Shown piece after piece: positions 16,158-26,292 of a stretch of DNA of 64,000 nt. Position numbers and translations under genes: made by a program. Numbering within the stretch: the stretch's first letter is position 1; each line of letters starts with the position of its first letter. Under the pieces are notes generated by a model that had not been told where the DNA came from, made no database searches, and saw only the letters and a program-made list of their open reading frames with translations. Source of the DNA: Thermaerobacter sp. PB12/4term (GTDB taxonomy: Bacteria; Bacillota; Sulfobacillia; Thermaerobacterales; Thermaerobacteraceae). The DNA is taken from assembly GCF_003403315.2 (NCBI RefSeq), contig NZ_CP048407.1, positions 1,426,001 through 1,490,000 on the forward strand. Reading direction: 5' to 3'.

Positions 16158-17909
16158 ATGCCGGTGCCGGACGGGCCGGGCAATCGGGGTACCGGGAGAC
16201 GCCTGGGGGGCGAGAGAGCGGACAGGCGCGTGACGGCGGGCAGGCCTGGCACGGCGGCGGTCGCCGTCGCGACAAGGATCGTTTTGCCGGAAGGAGGGGC
16301 GCTCGCTGCCCGCCGGTGCACCGGGGCTGGTTCGCCCGGCAGCCCGCGCCGCCGGCCCCGGTGCCACCATCTACTCGTTCTTTTCCTTTTTCTGTTGTCG
16401 CTGGCCCTCCCGGCCGAGGCGGCCGATCCGTGGTACGCGGACCTCAAGGGGCACTGGGCCGAGGACGAGGTCCGCGTGCTGTGGGAGGAAGGGGTCACCG
16501 ACGGCTACCCGCGGGAAGATGCCCTCGGACGCTGGCAGTGGCTTTTCCTGCCCAACGCCTTCATGGAGCGGGCCCAGTTTGCCGTACTCCTGGCGAAGGT
16601 CATGGGCCTGGCCCCCGACCCCCAGGGTCCGCCCGTCTACCGGGATGTACCGCCGGAGTACGTGGCAGGCGGCGGCCTCGAGGCCTTTCCCTGGATTCAG
16701 GCCGGTGGCCGAGCCGGCATCTTCTCCAATGAACCTGGCGGGCGCTTTCGCCCGGCCGAAGGGATCCGCCGGGATGAAGCCGCGGCCATGCTGGTTCATG
16801 CCCTGGACCTGGGCTGGTACGCCGACAGCCTTCCGGAGGACCGGTTGCAGGGTTTGCTGGGACGGTACGTCGATGCCCAGCGGGTCCGGCCGGAATTGCG
16901 GCGGGCCGTAGCGGCCGCCCTCGACCTGGCCATCATGGTGGGTTACGGCGATGGTTACCTGCGCCCCGACCGCCCTTTGACCCGGGCCGAGGGCGCAACG
17001 CTCATCTACAAGTCCGCGCTGATGCGGGTAGGAGCCGAGCCGCCCGTCTTTTCGCCCGACGGCGACGGCCAGGATGAGCAGACCACCCTCGAAGCCCAGG
17101 CCCTCCTCAACCGGAACCAGGTGTCCTGGCAGGTTGAGCTGCTGGATGTCCACGGGACGGTGCGCTATCGCTGGACGGGCACCCGCCTCCCGGCCCGCTG
17201 GTCGTGGGACGGGCACGACGAGCAGGGACGGCCCTTGCCGGCCGGACTCTACCTTCTGCGCGGCGTTCTGACCGCCCGCCAGGGAGCTCGCTTCCTATCT
17301 GCCGTCGAGCCCGTACAACTGGTCTACCACCGCCTGGCCGCCACGGCCTCTCCCGTGGTGGTGGAACCCGGCGAGCCCGTTCGCGTCACGGCCCTCACCG
17401 AAGGTCCCGTCCAGCAGGTCGCCCTGGAGCCGCCGGGCACCGGGGCCCGGCCCATGATCCCTGTGGCGCCCGGCCGGTGGGAGGCGGCCTGGACGGTCCC
17501 CGCGGCCCTGCACCCTGGAACCTACCCGCTGGTGGTCCGGGCTGCCTTTCCGCCGGTCCACCGGCAGCAAACCCTCTACGTCCAGGTTTTGCCCACTCTC
17601 TGGATCCGGGGTTGGGCGGAACCCAACCCCGCGGCCCCGGGGTCCGCGGTCACCGTCCGCGCCGAAACACCGGCCGGCGCCACCCGGGTCGTCCTGGACG
17701 CGCCTGGGGAGGTTCGCCCCATGGAACTCGAACCGGACGGCCCAGGGCGCTGGATCATCCGCTGGACCGTACCGGCGGGAGTACCGCCCGGGACCATCCT
17801 GGGACTGGGGCTCGAGGCCCACCGCGGCAGCGCCACGGCCCGGACGACCCTGCCCCTTGAGGTCGGCGGCACCCCTCGGGGCGAGCCCGTCTTCCATCTG
17901 TCCCACTGA
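16158..17909 (+). CDS. Surface protein with SLH and FlgD-like domains
   Basis: This 583-residue protein is likely exported and bound to the cell wall. A signal-type hydrophobic segment (LLVLFLFLLSLALPAEA) ends near residue 88. S-layer homology repeats follow (DLKGHWAEDEVRVLWEEGVT; a middle repeat; MVGYGDGYLRPDRPLTRAEG). Around residue 296 comes FSPDGDGQDEQT and a FlgD-like Ig fold (WSWDGHDEQGRPLPAGLYL), then two beta-sandwich repeats, each containing a WTVPA segment. An AGGAGG site ten bases before the ATG supports the start, yet this leaves about 65 residues before the signal, unusually long. Lying between two Tad loci on the other strand, it may serve pilus anchoring; that is inference. Confidence 0.85.
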   Translation: MPVPDGPGNRGTGRRLGGERADRRVTAGRPGTAAVAVATRIVLPEGGALAARRCTGAGSPGSPRRRPRCHHLLVLFLFLLSLALPAEAADPWYADLKGHWAEDEVRVLWEEGVTDGYPREDALGRWQWLFLPNAFMERAQFAVLLAKVMGLAPDPQGPPVYRDVPPEYVAGGGLEAFPWIQAGGRAGIFSNEPGGRFRPAEGIRRDEAAAMLVHALDLGWYADSLPEDRLQGLLGRYVDAQRVRPELRRAVAAALDLAIMVGYGDGYLRPDRPLTRAEGATLIYKSALMRVGAEPPVFSPDGDGQDEQTTLEAQALLNRNQVSWQVELLDVHGTVRYRWTGTRLPARWSWDGHDEQGRPLPAGLYLLRGVLTARQGARFLSAVEPVQLVYHRLAATASPVVVEPGEPVRVTALTEGPVQQVALEPPGTGARPMIPVAPGRWEAAWTVPAALHPGTYPLVVRAAFPPVHRQQTLYVQVLPTLWIRGWAEPNPAAPGSAVTVRAETPAGATRVVLDAPGEVRPMELEPDGPGRWIIRWTVPAGVPPGTILGLGLEAHRGSATARTTLPLEVGGTPRGEPVFHLSH

Positions 17910-18017
17910 GGGCCGAAACCCGGGGCGGCGGGCCTGCAGGATTTCCCCCGGAAAGCCCGCATCCCCGCCCCGGGGCCTCCGGAGCGCGCCCCGGGGACGG
18001 TGACCGCCCCGGGGGTC

Positions 18018-18998
18018 CTAGCGTGCGAAGGCACTCAGGATCTGGATCAAGGCCGGGCCCAACAGCACGATGAACAGCGTGGGAAAGATGAACAGGACCA
18101 GCGGCAGTAGCATCTTGATGGGCGTCTTCATCGCCTGTTCTTCCGCCCGTTGCTTGCGCTGGAAGCGGAGCTGTTCCGCCTGGACCCGCAGCACGCGGGC
18201 CAGGCTTACGCCCAGGCGGTCCGCCTGGATGACGGCGGCGGCAAAGCTGCGCAACTCCGGCAGCTCTGCCCGGTCGGCCAGCGAGCGCAGGGCCTCCTCC
18301 CGGCTCACCCCGAGCCGCAGTTCCTTGAGGTACTGGCGAAACTCCGTGCTCACCGGTGCGGGAAACTTTTCCGTCACCTTCTGTACCGCGCCGTCGAGGC
18401 CAAGGCCTGCCTCGACGGCGACGCTGAGAAGATCCATCACGTCGGGCAGGGCCCGGGCCAGCTGCCGCTTGCGGCGGTTGGCCCGGGCCTTGAGGGCGGC
18501 GTCCGGGAGGATCCAGCCCGTGGCGGCTCCCAGCACCGCCACGACCGGCTGGAAGGCCGCTCCGGCCGCGCCGGCCCCCGAGGTCCCTGCGGCCAGCCAT
18601 CCCCCGGCGACCCACCCTGGCACCAGGCCGGCCGCGGCCCCGGCCGCCTTGAGGCAAGCCAGGGTCCCCAGCCCCAGGGGCCGGCCGGCCGCAGCCAGCA
18701 GGCGTTCCCAGCGGGCGGCCACCCCCTGGGGCGTCCACCGCTCGGCCGCTTCGACCATCCGCTCCCAGGCCGGCCGGAGGACTCGCTGGCTGAAGGGCCG
18801 GGCCAGTTCCTCCTGCTCGGCCTGGTCGGGTGGTACACCCCGCAGGCGCAGATCCCGGAGCCGCTTCCGGGCGATGTGCTCCGCTTCCGAGGGAGCCAGC
18901 AGGGCCAGGGTCGTCAGGGCCACGATCATGAAGACAAGCCAGAGGAGCACCGGCTCCACCCAGCCATGGGCCGCCAGCCCGCTCCATCCGCCTGCCAC
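18018..18998 (-). CDS. TadC-like pilus platform protein (locus 2)
   Basis: This 326-residue membrane protein has the full TadC layout: an N-terminal span (VLLWLVFMIVALTTLALLA), a central pair of hydrophobic segments, the F-domain motif LPDVMDLLSVAVEAGLGLDG with a later QADRLGVSLARVLRVQAEQ, and the classic C-terminal KMLLPLVLFIFPTLFIVLLG. A GTG at 18998 with GGAGGGGGG upstream is the best start; the longer frame overlaps tadB. It closes the second Tad locus and meets the SLH gene tail to tail. Confidence 0.92.
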   Translation of the reverse strand: MAGGWSGLAAHGWVEPVLLWLVFMIVALTTLALLAPSEAEHIARKRLRDLRLRGVPPDQAEQEELARPFSQRVLRPAWERMVEAAERWTPQGVAARWERLLAAAGRPLGLGTLACLKAAGAAAGLVPGWVAGGWLAAGTSGAGAAGAAFQPVVAVLGAATGWILPDAALKARANRRKRQLARALPDVMDLLSVAVEAGLGLDGAVQKVTEKFPAPVSTEFRQYLKELRLGVSREEALRSLADRAELPELRSFAAAVIQADRLGVSLARVLRVQAEQLRFQRKQRAEEQAMKTPIKMLLPLVLFIFPTLFIVLLGPALIQILSAFAR

Positions 18999-19027
18999 GC
19001 CGATCCCCCCTCCGCCTCCCACGGGCG

Positions 19028-20131
19028 TCAGACGTCGACCCGAATCAGGGCCCGGATCACCAGCACGCCCGCGGCCTCCATCACCACCCCGGCCCCCAGC
19101 AAGGTCCAGCCCAGCGGGGTGGCCAGGAGCGGCTGCAAGTAAGCCGGGTTCATGGCACTGAGCAGTACCAGCAGGGCCACCGGCAAGGCACCAACGATCC
19201 AGCCCGACAGCCGGCCCTGGGCCGTCAGGGTGCGGATCTGCCCCTGCAGGCGGACCCGCTCCCGGATGGTCTCGGCCGTCCGCTCCAGGACCCCTGCCAG
19301 GTTGCCGCCCACCTGCTTCTGGATCAGGACCGCCGTGACCACCAGGTCCAGGTCGGCGCTGGGCACCCGGTCCAGCAGGTTGGCCAGGGCGTCCTCCAGG
19401 GGGATGTTGACCCGGGTCTCCTTGACCAGCCAGGCAAACTCGTCCGCGATGGGCGGCGGCATCTCCCGAGCCACCACGTCGGCGGCTTGAAGAAAGGAGT
19501 AACCCGACTTGAGGGCATTGGCTATCAAGGTCAGGGCGTCGGGCAACTGGCCATCGAAGGCGCGCAGGCGCTGCTGGTAACGCCGGGCCAGGTAGGCGTC
19601 GGGCAGAAGGATGCCCGCGACGGTCGCCGCTAGGGCCAGCGGCCACCGGCCTCCCATGGCCAGGCCCAGGAGCCCCCCGGCCAGGCCGGCACCCGCCTGC
19701 AGGGCCACGAACTCGACAGCCCGCCAGCGCAGCCGGGCACGGTTCAACTTCCGCTGCACGCCGTCCAGCCAGCGGGTGCCCCGCAGGCGGGCTTCGGCCC
19801 GCTCCACCAGCTGCTGCCGCCACGATCGGGCTTCCCGGGCCGCCGGGGCGACATCCTCCATGGCCAGCATGGGTGCCAGGCGGAGGCCCCGCTGCCGGCT
19901 GTGGCGGTGTACGGCTTCCAGTCTCCGCGCCACCCGGGCCCCCCGCCAGCCGTCCCATGCCTGGAGAAGCCCCCACACCAGGTAGGTCGACCCCAGAAAC
20001 ACCCCGAGCAGCAGCCAAAAGCCCCAGTCCCCCGCCACCACCAGCGCCTGCCAGGCCGCCTCCAGGCCGTCCCTGGCCGCGGCCCCCAGGCCGCCCAGCA
20101 TCGGGCCGAGCTCCTGCCAGAAGCCCCGCAT
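19028..20131 (-). CDS. TadB-like pilus platform protein (locus 2)
   Basis: This 367-residue protein has an N-terminal membrane span (FWLLLGVFLGSTYLVWGLL), a pair of central hydrophobic segments (about 135-175), the F-domain signature LPDALTLIANALKSGYSFLQ and IQKQVGGNLAGVLERTAETI, and C-terminal spans. These are the standard features of TadB. A GGGAGAGG site precedes the ATG. It ends 29 bases before its TadC partner begins. Confidence 0.93.
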   Translation of the reverse strand: MRGFWQELGPMLGGLGAAARDGLEAAWQALVVAGDWGFWLLLGVFLGSTYLVWGLLQAWDGWRGARVARRLEAVHRHSRQRGLRLAPMLAMEDVAPAAREARSWRQQLVERAEARLRGTRWLDGVQRKLNRARLRWRAVEFVALQAGAGLAGGLLGLAMGGRWPLALAATVAGILLPDAYLARRYQQRLRAFDGQLPDALTLIANALKSGYSFLQAADVVAREMPPPIADEFAWLVKETRVNIPLEDALANLLDRVPSADLDLVVTAVLIQKQVGGNLAGVLERTAETIRERVRLQGQIRTLTAQGRLSGWIVGALPVALLVLLSAMNPAYLQPLLATPLGWTLLGAGVVMEAAGVLVIRALIRVDV

Positions 20132-20204
20132 GTTACCCTCTCCCTTCCGCCGGGGCCGTTCCTGAAAGCCCCCGCCCGTCCGGCGGCTCCGTCCCCGAAC
20201 CGGT

Positions 20205-21587
<1,383 letters not shown>

Positions 21588-21638
21588 TCCCCCCTTGGCC
21601 GGCCTGAACCGGCGCCTCCGAACGTTCCACGCCCGGGA

Positions 21639-23045
21639 CTAGAACAAACCCAGCAGCGAAAGGCGGCGCCCCGCGGGCCGGACCGGCGCGCCCAGGACCG
21701 AAGGGGCCAGCTTCTCGGCCAGGCCCTCGACGGCATCCCCTAGAGGCGAGCGGGTCCGGCGGGCGCAAAAGGGTACCCCCGCGTTGGCCGCCTGCACCGC
21801 CACCGGATCCCGGGGCAACACGTGGGCCACCGGGAAGTTGAGGCCGTGGGCCACCTCATCGGGCGTCAGACCCGAGGGTTCATGCAGGTTCAGGACGACC
21901 CGGACCTTTTCCTCGGGGTACTCCAGCTTCTGGATCAGCAGGTCGAGGCACTTGGCGGTGTTGGCTACCGCCGGAATGTCGCTGGTCGTCACCACCACCA
22001 GGAGGTCCGACATGTCGAACGCCGTCAGGTTGGAATCCCGGTAGTTGGCCGCCGTGTCCACCACGACGAAATCGTGGGTTGACCGCAGGGCTTCCAGCAC
22101 CTCCGCCGTGTAGTTGCGGGCGGGATCCCGCCGGCCCTCGCCTTCGATTTCCGCCGCCTCGTGGGGAAAGAGGGGTGCGGGCAGCAGGGACAGGCGGAAC
22201 CCGCTGACGGGATGCAGGGCGGGCGCCACGGCCTGCGGGTCCAGAGCACCCTCCCGGCGGCAGAGATCGGCCAGGGTGGCCCGCGGACGGATCCCCAGCA
22301 GCATGGCGGCGCTGCCCAGCTCCAGGTCCAGGTCGACCAGGACCGTGCGCCGGTCGGGCCGCTTGGCCAGGGCCACCGCCAGGTTGACCGCCAGGGTGCT
22401 CTTCCCCACGCCGCCCTTGGCGGAGAAGACGGTGATCAGCCGGCCACGGCCTCCCTGAGGGGTGACCAGGGCCGGTTCGCCGGCAGGGGGCACCGCCCGC
22501 CGCACGGCCTCCGCCAGGGCATCGGGGGAGAAGGGCTTGACCAGGAAATCGCAGGCGCCCGCCTGCATCGCCCGCCGGAAGTACTCCGGCCCGTTCTCCA
22601 CGGACACCATGACGATGCGGGTATCCAGCTGCCGCAGGATCCGCTCCGCCGCCGCCAGCCCATCCAGGCGCGGCAGGTTGATGTCCATCAGGATGACGTG
22701 GGGACGCAGGTCCGCCGCCATGGCGGCCGCCGCTTCCCCGTCGGCGGCCTCCCCGACCACGTGGAAGTCGGGTTCCATCTCCAGCATCTCCACCAGGCTG
22801 CGGCGCACGGGTTCGGCGTCTTCCACCACCAGGACACGGATCCGCTCCGGCCGCGGGGCAGGTACCGGCCCGGCCCCTGCCCCGCCCCCCGGCATGGGGC
22901 CGGGCGCCTTGCCCGGCCCGGGCACCGGGTCCCTGGCGCCCCCCTCGGCCGGAACCGGTCGTTCAGGGTGGCGGCGATCCGCGGGTCCGGCCGCTCCTCT
23001 TCCGGCCTCCCGGCCGTTCGACCCAAGGCCCATCCATCCCACCAT
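21639..23045 (-). CDS. CpaE/TadZ-like protein: receiver domain plus MinD-type ATPase (locus 2)
   Basis: This 468-residue localisation factor has a Gly/Pro-rich N-terminal segment of about 77 residues, a receiver domain (about 78-195) and a ParA/MinD ATPase domain (about 203-440). The receiver keeps VVEDAEP, a phosphoacceptor-type Asp in ILMDINLP (about residue 131) and the Lys in LVKPF (about 180), so it could be phosphorylated; many CpaE proteins have lost these. The deviant Walker A, SAKGGVGKST, is canonical. The chosen ATG (23045) follows GGGAGGG; the open frame continues far upstream but overlaps unrelated genes. Confidence 0.9.
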   Translation of the reverse strand: MVGWMGLGSNGREAGRGAAGPADRRHPERPVPAEGGARDPVPGPGKAPGPMPGGGAGAGPVPAPRPERIRVLVVEDAEPVRRSLVEMLEMEPDFHVVGEAADGEAAAAMAADLRPHVILMDINLPRLDGLAAAERILRQLDTRIVMVSVENGPEYFRRAMQAGACDFLVKPFSPDALAEAVRRAVPPAGEPALVTPQGGRGRLITVFSAKGGVGKSTLAVNLAVALAKRPDRRTVLVDLDLELGSAAMLLGIRPRATLADLCRREGALDPQAVAPALHPVSGFRLSLLPAPLFPHEAAEIEGEGRRDPARNYTAEVLEALRSTHDFVVVDTAANYRDSNLTAFDMSDLLVVVTTSDIPAVANTAKCLDLLIQKLEYPEEKVRVVLNLHEPSGLTPDEVAHGLNFPVAHVLPRDPVAVQAANAGVPFCARRTRSPLGDAVEGLAEKLAPSVLGAPVRPAGRRLSLLGLF

Positions 23046-23191
23046 CCCGCTTTCCCTCCCCTCCCTGCGCAGGCATTGAACTCGGCCCACCCCGCCTCGC
23101 TGCCGGGCCGGCTGGACGGGCGGCGGCGCGGGGGGACCGGCGCGGCACCCCCGCTTTCCGGTCCGCCGGGCACGCCATGGTCGGGCACGCC

Positions 23192-23902
23192 CTAGCGGAC
23201 CAGGTCGGCCAGGCGGGCCGTGACGGCTCCGGCGGGCCGGCCGTCCCCGGCGGGACGCAGCAGGAGCCGCAAGCGGCCCTCCTGCTCGGCCAGGACGATG
23301 GCGGCGGCGTGGGCCGGCGCCACGGCCAGCGTCAGGTGGGTCAGCCCGTCGCCGGCCGGTTCCCCCTCGGCGGCCGTGTCCTGCTGCACGGCCAGGACCA
23401 GCACGTTCTCCACCAGGATCCGGGCTTCCGGCTGTTCGACCCCCGGCTTCCCGCCGGGCAGGCCGATCAGCACGTCCACCCGGTCTCCAGGCTGGACGAA
23501 CCCGCCCACCGCCAGGACCGGGTCGGCGGCAATGGTGAGGGCCCGGGTCCCCTCGGGCAGGCGGTAGGCCAGGCCATCGCTGCCATCGCCGCGCGCCAGC
23601 TTGCTGGTCAGGACGAACTCGCCTTCGGCCAGGGGCACCTTGGTCACCTTGCCGGCGGCCTCTTCGATCCGGCTGACGGCACCCCGGCCCACCACATCGG
23701 CCGGCACCTGGCGCACGGCCAGCATGTCGGCCTGCAGGGGGGTCTGGGCGGGAACGGGCCGGGTGGCCACCACCACGGGCACCCTCGGCTCCTCCCCCGC
23801 CTCCCCTGCCGGCACCCGGACGTAGAAGGCCACCAGGATGGTCACCGCCAGCCCGGCCAGCACGGGCAGCAGCAGGTAGCGCACCATTCGTCCACGGCTC
23901 AC
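23192..23902 (-). CDS. CpaB/RcpC-like SAF-domain pilus protein (locus 2)
   Basis: This 236-residue protein has an N-terminal anchor (LLLPVLAGLAVTILVAFYV), the hallmark VPVVVATRPVPAQTPLQADM, an SAF domain and the RcpC motif VQPGDRVDVLIGLPGG. A GTG at 23902 with AAGGAG ten bases upstream is preferred over the longer frame. It sits between tadG and cpaE. It lacks the long Pro-rich tail found in the locus 1 protein. Confidence 0.9.
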   Translation of the reverse strand: MSRGRMVRYLLLPVLAGLAVTILVAFYVRVPAGEAGEEPRVPVVVATRPVPAQTPLQADMLAVRQVPADVVGRGAVSRIEEAAGKVTKVPLAEGEFVLTSKLARGDGSDGLAYRLPEGTRALTIAADPVLAVGGFVQPGDRVDVLIGLPGGKPGVEQPEARILVENVLVLAVQQDTAAEGEPAGDGLTHLTLAVAPAHAAAIVLAEQEGRLRLLLRPAGDGRPAGAVTARLADLVR

Positions 23903-24136
23903 GATGCTCCGTCTCCTTCCCGCGGGACCGCGCCTTGCCCCCAGGCTGCGGTCCACCCCCTGTCGCCCGGCCCCGGCCCGAACCGGCAGCCGGACCGCCA
24001 CCCTGCCCCGGGCCGGCGGGCCGTCCCCGCGCCCCCGCCGGCAGGACCGGACCCCCCTCGGGGGCGGGCCGGTTCGACCCCGGGACCGGCGGCGGCGCTG
24101 GGGAAGCGGGCGGCCCGCCCCGCCCGCCCACCCCGG

Positions 24137-25063
24137 CTAATCGACCAGGCGAACCACCCGCACCCCCGCGCCCTCCGGATCGCCCCCGGCCTCACCCTCC
24201 ACCCACAGGCGGATGAAGCGGCCCACCACCTGGCCCTCGCCTTCCCGAGCCTCCTCCAGGAAGAACGCAGCAAAACCGGTCACGGTGACCCGGTCGCGGC
24301 CCGTGGCGGCGTCGAAGCCGCGAATCACAGGAACGATCACCACCCGCGGCGAGTCGGCGCGGAAGTTTTCGTAGGTGCTGTGAGGATCGGCCTCAAGGCG
24401 TTCCCGGTAGGCGGCCACCGCACCCGTATTGCGCCCGGGTTCGGTCTCGAGCTCATCGCCGGCCCGCACCCAGCCGGGGTAACCGTGGCGGATGTTGTCC
24501 CGTACCGTGTCGGCCCCGCGCCCCCCCAGCGCCAGCAGGTGAAAGTTGCCGGGGGAGCCGGGGCGGTCCAGCACCAGGGTGTACCGGTGGCCGGGCAGGA
24601 ACACCTGCTCGTCCACACCGTAGGGCTGAACCCCCCGCACCGCCCGGGCGGCGGCCACCGCCGCCGTGGCGGCCGCCCGCACGGGCACGGCCTCGGGACC
24701 CAGAACCCGGGCCAGGCCCAGGGGAACCGTGGCCGCCGCCTCCACCCGCAGGGTGCGGCCGCCGGGCCCGATCTGGATCCGCGCGCCGCCGGCATCGACC
24801 CCGTTGCGGCGGAGGTACTCCTCCGCCAGGTCCCGGGCCCGGGCCGGTTCCTCCGGCAGGGCGGCGGCCCCCGCCAGGGCGGCGGCGTCGGTGGCCGCCT
24901 GCAGGCGGGCCCGCTCGGCGTACAGGCGGCCTCCGTCCACGGCCAGGCCGGCCATCCCCAGGAGGACCGCCAGGCTAATGGCCACCAGGACCGCCACGCC
25001 GCCCTGCTGGGAACGGCTCCCGTCGCCGGCCCCGGGGAAGCCCACTCGGCGGTGACATCTCAT
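24137..25063 (-). CDS. TadG-like pilus assembly protein (locus 2)
   Basis: This 308-residue protein has the TadG N-terminus: a short basic leader, QQGGVAVLVAISLAVLLGMA as a membrane segment, then DGGRLYAERARLQAATDAAA and ALAGAAAL, which is the classic Flp-locus TadG helix. The remainder is an extracellular domain rich in beta structure. The ATG at 25063 fits; the longer frame overlaps tadE. The 234-base gap behind it (23903-24136) is GC-rich without visible features. Confidence 0.88.
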   Translation of the reverse strand: MRCHRRVGFPGAGDGSRSQQGGVAVLVAISLAVLLGMAGLAVDGGRLYAERARLQAATDAAALAGAAALPEEPARARDLAEEYLRRNGVDAGGARIQIGPGGRTLRVEAAATVPLGLARVLGPEAVPVRAAATAAVAAARAVRGVQPYGVDEQVFLPGHRYTLVLDRPGSPGNFHLLALGGRGADTVRDNIRHGYPGWVRAGDELETEPGRNTGAVAAYRERLEADPHSTYENFRADSPRVVIVPVIRGFDAATGRDRVTVTGFAAFFLEEAREGEGQVVGRFIRLWVEGEAGGDPEGAGVRVVRLVD

Positions 25064-25140
25064 CCCCCTGCGGCCTCCCCTCGCCCCGGGATGGGGAAAC
25101 CCGGTCCGGATACGGACGGGTCCCGCCCCGGCCCCCGGGG

Positions 25141-25587
25141 TCACTCGATGCGGACCACCACGGCCGCCTGAAGGAGGTGCTCCTCTCCCACCAGGCCGGC
25201 CAGCGGCGTGATGAACTGGAACGGGTAGCGAACCAGGACGGTCAGGGGCTCCCCCACCCTGCGCTGCGCAGGCTGCGGATCCACCTGAACCACCAGGTGA
25301 CCGGCATCGAGGCCGGTGGCGGCGGCCTCCACCCGCTGGCGAATCCCCGCGTCGTCCCCGGGGTGGACGGCGCCGTAACGGGCGCCCTCCCGCGCGGCAT
25401 GGCGGACGGTCAGGCCCGCATAGAAATAACGCCCGAAATCCAGAACCCCCATGAGGATCAGCAAGAGGACGGGCAACAGCACGGCCAGCTCGACCAGGGA
25501 CTGGCCCTGCTGGTGGCGGTCCAGGCGACGCCCTGCTGGCCGGTGCCGATGGCCGCTTCTTTTGCAACCAGCCGCCGGGAACGGCAA
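25141..25587 (-). CDS. TadE-like pseudopilin (locus 2)
   Basis: This 148-residue minor pilin has a basic leader, the cleavage-type site QGQSLVELAVLLPVLLLILM with glutamate at +5, and the downstream motif GVLDFGRYFYAGLTVRHAAR followed by EGARYGA, all typical of TadE. A TTG at 25587 has GGGAGG eleven bases upstream and is used as the start, though a start nearer the membrane segment cannot be excluded. It follows the Flp gene after a spacer that holds a 15-bp hairpin. Confidence 0.9.
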   Translation of the reverse strand: MPFPAAGCKRSGHRHRPAGRRLDRHQQGQSLVELAVLLPVLLLILMGVLDFGRYFYAGLTVRHAAREGARYGAVHPGDDAGIRQRVEAAATGLDAGHLVVQVDPQPAQRRVGEPLTVLVRYPFQFITPLAGLVGEEHLLQAAVVVRIE

Positions 25588-25614
25588 GGTGATCCGAACC
25601 TCCCTGGATAGGGA

Positions 25615-25661
25615 GCGCGGCGGCGGGGCGCGGGCCTCAGGCCGCGGCCCCGCCGCCGCGC
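25615..25661 (-). repeat. 15-bp perfect hairpin between pilin and tadE (locus 2)
   Basis: GCGCGGCGGCGGGGC at 25615-25629 pairs perfectly with 25647-25661 across a 17-base loop that can itself fold. It lies just after the major pilin gene. It is likely a partial terminator or an mRNA-stabilising 3' end that keeps pilin transcripts in excess over the assembly genes; no U run follows. Confidence 0.7.
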
Positions 25662-25738
25662 GGGGGGAGTCCTATGATGGGGTGGGGGGAAAACTGGGTT
25701 GCAGCTTTCTGCGTCGCGGCGCCGGTGAGACCGCTGCC

Positions 25739-25945
25739 TCAGTTGCCAGTGGCACCCTGAGGGTTGTTCAGCGTATCGGCCACGCCGTTGAAGATGTTGC
25801 TCAAACCGCCCTGCATGGCCACCAGCGCACCGATCAGGACCACCGCAATGAGCGCAATGATCAGCCCGTACTCCACCATGCCCTGTCCCGCCTCATCCCG
25901 CATCCGGAACTTCACGCCCTCCCACCAGGCCATGAGCCGCAGCAT
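25739..25945 (-). CDS. Flp-type IVb pilin (locus 2)
   Basis: This 68-residue prepilin starts MLRLMAWWEGVKFRMRDEAG and has the processing site G/QGMVEYGLI with Glu+5 and Tyr+6, followed by a hydrophobic helix (LIIALIAVVLIGALVAM). The mature pilin would be about 46-48 residues. An AAAGGAGG site eight bases before the ATG marks a highly translated gene. It heads the second Tad locus (flp, tadE, tadG, cpaB, cpaE, tadA, tadB, tadC). Confidence 0.95.
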   Translation of the reverse strand: MLRLMAWWEGVKFRMRDEAGQGMVEYGLIIALIAVVLIGALVAMQGGLSNIFNGVADTLNNPQGATGN

Positions 25946-26292
25946 GGCACCGCCCTCCTTTCCTCGCCGGCGGACCACCGGGCTTCCTTGCGCCACCCGT
26001 CGTCCCGGTCACCGCGCGGCGTGTCCTGCTGATTCCAGCCTACGGGGCGGGCCAGGGGCGGCCAATGGCCTGAAGGTCGCGTTTCGGCGGTCCCCAGGTC
26101 CCAATCGGGGGCCGGGACCCGGGTCCCAGGGGGCCACCCGCGCGGGCCATGCGGGGCGGCTTCCCGGCGGTTCCCGCCGGCAGGGGCTCCGGTGGGACCC
26201 GGCCAGGCTGGCCCCAAGCAGCCGGGCGGCCGGCCCCCTCCGGGCCGGCCGCCCGCAACCCGCCGGTTCATCCCCCGTTCACCGCGCCCCGC
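25946..26292. other. Upstream region of the second pilin gene
   Basis: About 347 bases lie between degU and the pilin gene. The pilin promoter must be here, but I see no convincing sigma-A, sigma-54 or sigma-D type elements and no cyclic-di-GMP riboswitch core. Confidence 0.4.
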
